DNA of 64,000 nucleotides from Maratus speciosus (Eukaryota > Arthropoda > Arachnida > Araneae > Salticidae): positions 280,409,836 to 280,473,835 of the forward strand of contig OZ010792.1 of the NCBI GenBank assembly GCA_963932465.1, written 5' to 3'. The notes under the pieces are model-generated. The model saw only the letters and a list, made by a program, of their open reading frames with translations. It was not told the origin of the DNA and searched no databases. Of this stretch, positions 55,452-64,000 are shown one piece after another. Every line of letters begins with the position of its first letter. The first letter of the stretch is position 1. The translations under genes were made by a program, and so were the position numbers.

Positions 55452-57379
55452 AGCCGGTTCGTTCAACCGATCGATTTATAAATGAGATTTCAGGTACTTT
55501 TATTCAGAGGTATGAGCTCGGAATTCTGTGAATGGCAACAAAGCGGTGCTCACGGTTATAGTTATAGGTACAGAAACTCGCAATTTTCGAAAGTCAACGC
55601 CCATTTTTTCCCATTGCAAAATGCTCAGCGCATGCGAAAACGCTAAACAGCGTTGGAACGAAGCGTGTATCACAAAAAACGGACGCGTTATGCACGCATA
55701 AAAAATATCTCTGCGAACGGCTAAAAACAAAACACGATCGGGGCACTCCGGACGAAATTTGTAAATGACAGAGGCAAGAGACCAATCACTGATTACAACA
55801 CATATCGGAGAAAAGAAAACTTTTATTTGGATTACACATTTTCCACATGGGTGCCTTCACAGGTAATTACAGATTGCATATGGGAGACTGCGGATAATAC
55901 AGCAGAACGTAACATAACATGAGGGATGTTTGCAATCTCACGTTTGATAGAATCTTTAAAAACCGGTAAAGTTTGCGGATTGCTTATGTACACTCTAGTT
56001 TTGAGATACAGCCAGAACCAGAAATATATAGGAGTGAGATCGGGGATCTTGGAGGCCACGGAAATGGAAAATGGCGTGAGATGATGCCATCGCTAAAATG
56101 TTGGTTAAGGATCCTACGAAGACTTCGCTATATGTGGAGGCGCGCCATCTTGCATCCAAACGATATCATTCAATGCATTTTGCTGTAGCAACACTGGTAT
56201 GACGTAATTTTGCACCATGGCTGTATAGAGAGAGCCTGTCACGGAGCACGTTACAGACCCCGTTGGTGTCGCTTCGTCAAAGAAGTACGGGTCGAGAACA
56301 ATACTGCCTGTAATGCCGCACCACACAGTAACTTTGGCGTCGTATAAAGGTATTGGTGCCACAGCGTCCAGATTCGTGTTTGCCCAGTGCACACAATTTT
56401 TGGTGTTGACGTTGCCAATTAAAGTGAAATGTGTCTCGTCCGTTCATAATATGCGAAGAGGCCAGTTGTTATCGCCATCATATCGGATAAGAAATCCATT
56501 TGCAAAGCCCATGCGTTGTTGATGGTCCTACGCATCCAACATCTGGGCGCTCTGGTACCGGTATGGAATCATGCGGATTACAGAGCGTAGTAGCTTTAGG
56601 ACCACTGTTTTCAGTACATATATCCAATACACGAGCTGCACCTCTAGCAGTTTGCATGTGTGCTGAAGTGACAATGTGATGCACTTCTATAACAGTGTCT
56701 TCAGAAACAGTTGGTCGTCCGGATCGCGGTCTATCACAGGTGCAGCCAGTTTCTTTGAATTTCTTTACTAAATCACGCAGAGCTTGCGGGGTACATGGGT
56801 CACGGATGGGGGTTGGTTTCAACGGTAAACATGCAAGGCTTCCGCGCCATTCATTCCATTTTGATAGTCGAGTTTTACCACGAATTTTCATTGGCAGAGT
56901 CATTTCGTCGGCATGTGCGAGCTTCGGACTGAAAAACCAATATTCTCATCCCGCTTTTTATTGGTTTTCTACGCTGAATATCTGGTGAACGGCGCGGCGT
57001 TCTGTGATTGATGTCTTGCCTCTGTCATATGCAAATTTCTTCCATGCGCCCCGACCGTGTTTTTGTTTAGCCGACTGCAGAGCTGTTTTTTGTGCGTGTA
57101 TAATGCGTTCGTTTTTTTGTGATACATGTACCGTTCCAACGTTCTTCAGGGTTTTCGCCTGCGCTGAGCATTTTGCGACGGGAAAAAATGGGTGTTGCCA
57201 TTCGAAAATTTCGAGTTTCTGTACCTATAACCGTAACTGTGAGCGCCACTTTATTGCCGTTCACAGAATCCTGAGCTCATACCTCTGAATAACTATATCT
57301 GGAATCTCATCTCGAGTGCTTGAACGGACCGGCCACTAGAGGTCCATATATCAGAAAACTTTTTTTTATGACCACCCTG
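55452..57379 (-). mobile_element. Mariner-like element with TIRs over 300 bp
   Basis: The right end TACAGGGTGGTCATAAAA (read inward on the minus strand) is a typical mariner terminus, with TA at 57380-57381. The inverted repeats correspond over about 55452-55790 (left) and 57010-57330 (right), with shared blocks CAGAGGTATGAGCTC, TAGGTACAGAAACTCG, CCATTTTTTCCC, AATGCTCAGCGCA and ACAGAGGCAAGA. The outermost part of the left TIR, about 80 bases, is missing, so the element has lost one cleavage end. Confidence 0.85.
55835..56903 (-). pseudogene. Mariner-like transposase pseudogene (third catalytic Asp lost)
   Basis: On the minus strand the N-terminal part reads KWNEWRGSLACLPLKPTPIR and DRPRSGRPTVSEDTVIEVHH (HTH region, 56870-56660). 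After frame changes comes a stop followed directly by TDETHFTLIGNVNTKNC near 56440, so a codon for Trp before the first catalytic Asp has become TGA. HWANTNLDAVAPIPLYDAKV and WMQDGAPPHIA (second Asp, about 56140) follow. The last block, PDLTPIYFWFW (about 56020), has Tyr where the third catalytic Asp of the D34D triad belongs. It ends with ITCEGTHVENV at about 55835. At least one stop, several frameshifts and the Asp-to-Tyr change make it inactive. Confidence 0.85.
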
Positions 57380-57641
57380 TATATGCGTGTCTAATACATA
57401 AAAATGAAAATTTGTCTGTCTGTAATTCTATACAAATCCACAGTTTGGAAGCCAGAATTGTGAAACGTTACGGTAATCCCAATGTAATCCGGAATCAAAA
57501 TAATTTTTAGTTAACTTTTAATTAATAAAAAAACCACCAATTTAACAGCATTTTACTGTCAAATTTAAACACTTTTCATTATAGCAGTTGCCAACAACGA
57601 AAAATTCAAAATAAAATTCTTACCACAACAATTACAATTCT

Positions 57642-57812
57642 ATTGCAAGATTTCCACGTGAAAAATGAAAATGAAATAAATAGTTGGACGAATTTTAAAA
57701 AAGGTGAATATTACATCATAACTTTTTTATTGCAAAATTTTCACGTGAAAAATGAAAATGAAATAAATAGTTTGACGAATTTTTAAAACAGGGAATATTA
57801 CGTCATATTGGA
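57642..57812. repeat. 87-bp tandem duplication
   Basis: ATTGCAAGATTTCCACGTGA at 57642 recurs as ATTGCAAAATTTTCACGTGA at 57729. Both are followed by AAAATGAAAATGAAATAAAT and GACGAATTTT. Confidence 0.85.
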
Positions 57813-58672
57813 ATTATAATGAACGTCAGCAGATGAATATATAATGTCATATGAGTTTGAAAAAACGTATTGAAACATGATAAAATCTCGATTATGGAAA
57901 TATTGGCATATTTTAACATTATTGCTCCAATGATGAATGGAAACAAGCCCATTTATAGTTGTATTTTTTGCGTCTTTTATATAAATTTATACATTTTCTT
58001 ATTGGGTTTTCATTTTATTCATGTGTGATTGCTGCGACTGCTTTTTTTTTTATAGTTTGTTTTACAAATGTAAGTAAATACGAGTAATAAGCCTTAATTC
58101 CGTCCATTAATAACCATACCACAATATGGTTTCCACATGCACTAACTTTATGGACAGCTTGCGGAGACGCGACATAGAGGGAACACGTGCGATAGCGAAA
58201 ATGTAGGGGCGTTATACGTTTACTTATTTGTATTCGATGTTTTTTTTTTGTTTTTTTTTTCATTTTTCATTTGCATTGTATTTGTAATTTCTGTTGTACA
58301 TTCTGATGACGATTCAGTGAAGGAGTTGAAACATGTCAATATAGGTTTTTAATTTACTTTTAATGTGTCTTTAGTAACGTCTTTTAAGCAAATAAATATT
58401 TTAATATGTTTTAACTTTTCCGCTTGGAATATATATTGTGATATGTATGTTTTACACTGTATGTTTAATTTTAAAACTGATTTTTCAAAACAAACATTCT
58501 TAAAATTACGGGCAACGGCAGTTACTTTAGCTAGTATGTACATAAATATAATACCTTTGAAATCAAAAGACAACAAACAAATTCTTTTAACAAAATCGGA
58601 CCAAATCTTTAATTCAAAGATGGAATGTAATTAATATATATATATATATATATAATATTTACCTTATAGGTA
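57813..58672. other. AT-rich stretch
   Basis: Poly-T tracts near 58042 and 58240-58260, and a (TA)n run near 58635-58653. No gene recognised. Confidence 0.45.
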
Positions 58673-59905
58673 TATAGGGGAGACTGAGGAGGGTTGACCC
58701 ATTTTTTACAAAATGATTTTTTTTATTTTTAAATATTGAACCTAGAATAAAGTTTCATATATCATTTTATTCATTATACAATCAGTTATAAAAATAATAT
58801 TGCGACATAAGTATGATACATAAGAAATTTGAAAAATGGTTGATTTTAATAATGAGAAAATAATGTGTCAAGGGAGGCTTGACCCTCTATATGGGGAGGC
58901 TTGACCCACTTTATATTTTACCTTGAAATATTTGTTAAGGGAATTGAAATCAGTTTAAAAAAAGACAGAATAACTATATGCTACACGGTTTAATTATTAT
59001 TAAACATTATTTGGGAAAATGTGATGTGTAAACAAACCTGCTTAGAAAGAATTCAAGGCACGAAAAATTAAGTTTTAAACACCTACCTTTTGTGACACTC
59101 GACCTGGAAACACTAGTTGAGACATAGCTTAGCTTCACTTCATTGTGTTCATCTTGATGAAATTTGTCTACATACCTTCCTAAAGTGTTTTGATCAAAGT
59201 TATGTTCTTTTGTAGAGGCATTAATACATAACATTTCTTAAGGTTACTGCTTTTAACTTTTCTAGTCTTTTCCTTTATTTCTATTTACCTACCATGGGTT
59301 CTATTTAAATGAAATAAAAGTTCCTATAAACTTGCCGATATATATTTCATAAGATTTTTACTTTCTTGTATAGAAATTTTTCAGTCCTTCCTTTAATCAA
59401 TTTTAAACATTTTCTTTTCCATCACCCCATTTTACTGTAGCTTTACAGAATAAATTTACATTACTTAGAAATATAACCATTAACCCTTCATTATGTGCAA
59501 TGTATAATAAAAATATTTCCAAAAACACTTAATTAAGATAGATCTGGTCAACCCTCCCTCATATTGATTGGTTCAAGCCTCCCCACATAGCCACTTTTTA
59601 AAATGTAGCACATAGTTATTTTTAGCCTAACTTACTGCACAGTTTTTATGCATGAAATGAAAGCTCAATAGCACTACATTACTTACAACCTACTTATTTA
59701 AATTTTTATGATATATTTTATCTGAGAAAATCTTACAAAATGTTTCTAAAAAATGCACTTTTTAAGCTGAAAACTCTTCAATGATTTTTTTTGCACATGT
59801 CTCAAATATCTCCATGAAACAAAGACTATTGTTTGAGCACTTCAGTAGCTTCGGTTGCCACCAATTAGCAAAACTCTGAAATTCTTTTAAATATGAAAAC
59901 TGAAG

Positions 59906-60631
59906 GATCCCTCGATTTACGTATTACCCGACTTACGTGAATTCGCAGTTACGTAATAAATCTAAAAAATGACATTTGTTAACATACTAGCTCGTTTGAT
60001 ACGCAGTATCATGCTTTTGATATTTATTTTATTAAAAAAAAACATAGATATAAACCACAACCGTAATATAGTTTATATATGAGATAGAATTATATTTTTA
60101 TTGGCATATACAATCAAATCTATAACAAAACAACTTAATCTTTACTGTTCGTTATTCATAGTAGTCATCTAATTCATAATAAATACAGTTTGTGCTTATC
60201 AAGGATTATTTAATTTTTTTGAGTGCTATTCATTTGTCTTCCCATCAGAAATTCATGAGCAATAGGTTAATTAGTTTTCTTTAATTATTTCTTATTTTTA
60301 TAATCTCTTGATGTAGAATCAAAATTGTTATAAATCAATTCATCAATGCTAGATTTATAAATCCTCTATTCCACAAGATATTTGAAAAGTGTTCCTTAAG
60401 TTTGTTTTTATATTTTTTCATACTTTTATTGTTTATATACGAGTAAATACTGATGCATGATACTTTATTTATAAAATAATACGGTGCAAATATGTGTATA
60501 TGCACATATATGCATATATATATATGGCAGTTTCTTACAAAATTTTACCTGGGCAACTTACAAATTCGACTTACGTAAAATTCAAGTTACGTAAAACATC
60601 ACAGAACGCATTACTTAAGTAAGTCGGGGGA

Positions 60632-60634
<3 letters not shown>
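59906..60634. mobile_element. Tigger/pogo-like non-autonomous element
   Basis: The left end GGATCCCTCGATTTACGTAT and the right end (inverted) GCATCCCCCGACTTACTTAA carry repeated CGACTTACG/GTTACGTAA motifs in inverse arrangement. Such CCTCGACTTACG-like TIRs are typical of Tigger-type elements. The interior is AT-rich and non-coding. A TA duplication could not be confirmed. Confidence 0.55.
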
Positions 60635-60663
<29 letters not shown>

Positions 60664-60690
60664 GCTAGATAGATAGATAGATAGATATTA
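60635..60690. repeat. (AT)n followed by (GATA)n microsatellite
   Basis: Alternating A/T to about 60662, then several GATA units. Confidence 0.95.
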
Positions 60691-61184
60691 TGAATTTGTT
60701 ATGTAAGAATAACTTGAGCTTCCTTTACTTCCCTTACTGTAAGAGAGTTTAGTAGTCTGTTTTTAAATATCTGTCTAGACGTCTGATAGAATTGTTCACA
60801 TAGTTTTTTACACAGGAAATATTTGTCTCGGATAAATTTGGTGTTAAAACCTTCGTTCAACAATCTGTAGTAAATCCGAAAGGATAGATTGAACTTCTGA
60901 GTTTTTCATTTTATTTTTTTTTATTCATTTTTACTGTTATTTTAAAGGCCATATAAATTTAACATTTGGATATTTTATTTCGTTTGTGCTTAGACTAATT
61001 TGTGAGATTTAGATTTTTTTATTCCCCCAGAATGTATTAATTTTTTTGTTATGTAAGAATGCTAACCACTGATATTTGAAATAAAATTTATGTAGCGTAT
61101 ACTACCAACCGTTTCAAATATCTAAAAATTCTGCAACTTATGTACTACTCAAGGTCATGGCAATAGTTATGATGCAAAATTTTT

Positions 61185-61187
<3 letters not shown>

Positions 61188-61230
<43 letters not shown>
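61188..61230. repeat. 43-base poly-T tract
   Basis: Uninterrupted T run, a likely site of assembly length error. Confidence 0.9.
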
Positions 61231-61234
<4 letters not shown>

Positions 61235-61479
61235 CTCTTTGACTGAGGAGAACTATTTATTCACATTTCCATATAATTGTTAAGTACATTTTAATGTACT
61301 GAATTTTTTTTATTTTAATAATAGATGCGAGTTTGTTTTTTTTTCGGGGGGGGAGGGGGATGTTATCTTTTGGGAGGTTTCAGAAGTGAAAAATGCTACA
61401 TATATAATAAAACACAAAAAAATAAAACTGTAAATATAGTAGTACGTGCAATATTGTGTACGCTATCTTGGCACTAATC

Positions 61480-62167
61480 AACAGATATTTGGATACATCT
61501 CCTCATCTTTTTGCTTCCTTTTGGAAAAAACGGATTTCGAGCTTATTCTATCGACGATAATTTTCAGAATTTTCAAGCTATGTTTTATAGATTTTCACAA
61601 AAGTTGCTCTATGCACTTAGCTAATACATTATGCACATTATATTTTGATTGCATTCGCACATGTGCAGTGAAACATTTTTTAGTAAACCTGCTCATTTTT
61701 CATCCAATTTTTTTTATTTTTATTTTGCAGGGTATTACGTACAATGTTGTTTGTCATGTTTTCTGAAAAGAACATTTTTTTTATATTAAAAACTCTGCAA
61801 ATTATAAGCAAAAAAAACTTGGCAAAATTTGGGACTGTTTTTATATAAACGTTAATTTCTCTTCTAGTATACATGCTATCCTCATAAAAATAAACACAGT
61901 TTATTACAATAAGCCTCTTAATCATGTTCTACTGTTTGAACGCTTTTGCTACATTAGTTTTTACAAGGTTATCTAAAAGATATTCGTTCTTTTTCAGTTT
62001 GTTGACGGTCTCTTATGGGGTTTCGGGGGAAAATCTTCCCTGAAATATATGACCTATACTATTCTGTTTACACACTTTGAGTTTCAGGATAATTCCTCAT
62101 GTATTTTTCTAGATATAAAAAAAAGGTCTAAAATCGAAAGTGACCAATCATCATTGGCCATATAGTG
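61480..62167. mobile_element. Foldback family, diverged single (right) arm
   Basis: The end GGCCATATAGTG is followed by TA (62168-62169). Going inward, the order of blocks matches the right arms of the two foldback copies: GGTCTAAAAT, ATTATAAGCAAAAAA, then GCATTCGCACATGTGCAGTG and, before it, AAAGTTGCTC and TTTTCAGAATTTT. The mirrored left arm is absent, so this is a half element, older than the other two. Confidence 0.6.
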
Positions 62168-62169
62168 TA

Positions 62170-62509
62170 CATTCATAAGCACATAAAGGTCAATAAAATT
62201 ACAAATTTATGTTTGTTACTGGGTAGGGTGGTATTAATTAAAAGGTAAATAAGAATAGCGAATTCAATGCACCAGGTTCAAACGTTGGGCACACGAATCA
62301 TGTGTCTAAGTGACAGGATATTTAATATCTGCATCCATGGATGATGAGAAAGATTTAGATGAAGGCATTATTTCAGTTTAACAAACTATCTTTTCTTTAT
62401 CCTTTTCATCATTTATATACCAAATTAAAATTACATTTGATATTTTATGTGTTATATATATATATATATATATGAGTGTGTAACCATTATATAATATTAC
62501 AATTCATCA

Positions 62510-62551
<42 letters not shown>

Positions 62552-63677
62552 TGACTATCAATACATTACACTGACATTATACATAATATTATTAATTTAA
62601 CAGTAGTATAGTAATATGATCATTTTGAATATGAAGTTTAATAGAGACCATGAGAGATGGTAAACTTGCAGCATAAAATGGAATTTCTTATGAAAGGAAT
62701 TTCTTATGAATAGCTACGTAAGTAGAAATCAAAATGAAACTACACTATGAAAATACGCAGTTGCAGCAATAAACTTAAGGAGTATGCTAATGTTTCATAA
62801 CATTTAGCTAACAGAAACTATATATTTATAAAAATATATAATATACCTTTAATAAGAATTGGCTTTACAAAAAGAATTTTTGCAATTCAAAATGAAATTA
62901 AAATAGCTTAATAGCAAACATTCATAATGACTAGCACATTAGCAGCACAGAAATTTGAATGATAATATATATATGATGATATGTATATAATTTCCGTTAG
63001 TAATCCGAAAATCATATCAATTTAAAGAGCCAACCTACCCCTATTTTCTCATATGTGGTTAAGTTTTAAGATACGCTGATTGTACAAACTAAAAAATTAA
63101 AATTTTTAATAAAATAAAAGAAGAAAAAATATTAATGAAAAAATGGGCCAACAAGCCCCCGGTCTACCCTATAAATATTTGAGAATTTCTTGAAATTTAA
63201 CAGTTATTTTTACAACTAAATATACAGAAAGTATATGAAAAATTACAAAAAAGGTAATTTGAATAAATATATATCTGTAAGTTTTTATGTTATGTCTTAG
63301 ATAGTAATTATAACATTCCTAGTATCTCAAGGAGTAGTTTGCTGGAGACAAAAGGGCAAATTATCATTTATTTTTTGTGAGGATATTTTTGGTACGCATC
63401 AAATAATGCATTATTCTTCCTCAAAAATTAAAAAAAATAAAAGTAAATTGAAACAAAATAATTTATTTAGCAAATGAAATGTTTTTTTTTTTTTTTTTTT
63501 TTTTTTTAAATATTCTAATCGTTTTGAAACAATCGATATTATTATCATTTTTGCTTTATTTAAGGAAAAAAAATAGGTGTCAAACTTGGGGATTATCTTA
63601 ATTCTTTAAAATGCAAACGAATTCATTTATTTTTATTTGCATGACTTTCTTTTCCAATAAAACTAAGAACTATAATA
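62170..63677. other. AT-rich stretch with homopolymers
   Basis: Poly-A near 62513-62541 and poly-T near 63482-63507, with a (TA)n tract near 62453-62473. CACCAGGTTCAAACGTTGGG near 62270 recalls a B box but has no partner A box. No gene recognised. Confidence 0.45.
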
Positions 63678-63721
63678 CAGTAAAGCCCCGATTATCCGCG
63701 GTGCGCTTTATCCGCGAAGCG
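63678..63721 (+). mobile_element. Tigger/pogo-like terminal repeat (other end outside window)
   Basis: CAGTAAAGCCCCGATTATCC follows TA (63676-63677) and continues with two TATCCGCG blocks. This is a typical Tigger-type TIR. The element would extend past the window end. Confidence 0.65.
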
Positions 63722-64000
63722 AATATTTTATTTTTATTTATTTATTTATTTTTTTAAGCCAACAGCAAGGAAAATACAATAAGCTCTACTAATAAATATA
63801 TATAAAAAAAATTCATGTATTCGAAAGTAATAGAAGGATATTTCTAGATTCGGTTGCCGTGTTTAAAATATCTGATATAAAGTCTGGGTGTCTTTTCTTG
63901 ATTTTATTAACAAAATGTAAACACAGCAATTAAAATATTTAACAATTAAATAAGACTATTATGATAAATTCCAAGGGAGCATATCAAGAATAGCTTCATT

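Larger units (their letters stand above)
58673..63173. mobile_element. Possible 4.5-kb TIR-bounded element
   Basis: TATAGGGGAGACTGAGGAGG at 58673 and, inverted, TATAGGGTAGACCGGGGGCT at 63173 extend into matching TTGRCCCATTTTTT. That gives a TIR of about 36 bp with several differences. Extra copies of the GGCTTGACCC/GGTTGACC motif lie at 58868-58915 and 59545-59590, like subterminal repeats. There is no transposase. Other repeats lie inside (59906-60634 and 61480-62167). The pairing could be fortuitous or involve two separate elements. Confidence 0.4.

Noticed and set aside
57067..57264. 65-codon minus-strand ORF containing ENPEERWNG
   Set aside because: It is TIR sequence of the mariner-like element and its counterpart occurs in the other TIR. 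Not a separate gene.

Overview
The window is AT-rich eukaryotic nuclear DNA made almost entirely of transposable-element remains. The mix is typical of an arthropod, most likely a spider or other chelicerate: Ty3/gypsy elements, Jockey- and R1/I-like LINEs, mariner and Tc1 relatives with long terminal inverted repeats, piggyBac, hAT-like and Tigger/pogo-like short elements, tRNA-derived SINE heads and many homopolymer tracts. That taxonomic call is inferred from the repeat repertoire only. No complete host gene is visible. The one plausible host locus is a pair of exons on the + strand at 1119-1285 and 5631-5816, followed by an AATAAA signal.

Layout. 1-5.9 kb: two candidate last exons around an intron that holds a 1.9-kb foldback transposon, itself invaded by a small element. 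6-8.4 kb: a 92-bp TA-flanked MITE and a 67-bp tandem repeat. 8.6-11.1 kb: a dead R1/I-like LINE (- strand), then the 3' part of a Tc1-like transposase. 12.4-19.7 kb: a nested pile made of a broken Ty3/gypsy element, a 937-bp mariner-like deletion derivative inserted in its gag, and a truncated Jockey-like LINE abutting its 3' end. 20-31.4 kb: dispersed and tandem repeats, including a 147/294-bp higher-order array and a diverged segmental duplication. 32.5-35.8 kb: a dead mariner next to a dead Tc1-like element that keeps its long inverted repeats. 37.2-42.7 kb: a nearly intact, young Ty3/gypsy element with 422-bp LTRs that differ at two positions. 42.7-50.8 kb: SINE heads, hairpins, MITEs and a piggyBac deletion derivative with TTAA duplications. 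51.0-54.3 kb: a second foldback copy, then a 1482-bp hAT-like element with a perfect 8-bp target duplication and an internal array of about 35 31-bp repeats. 55.4-57.4 kb: a mariner with TIRs over 300 bp and a catalytically broken transposase. 58.7-63.2 kb: a possible 4.5-kb TIR-bounded element enclosing a Tigger-like element and a third, single-arm foldback copy.

How it works together: only the element at 37.2-42.7 kb keeps a nearly complete gag-protease-RT-RNase H-integrase set, interrupted by one in-frame TAA between gag and protease. Everything else is non-autonomous or dead. The most informative signals are structural: target-site duplications, nesting order, foldback symmetry, the IR/DR layout of the Tc1-like element, and a minisatellite that expanded inside a DNA transposon.
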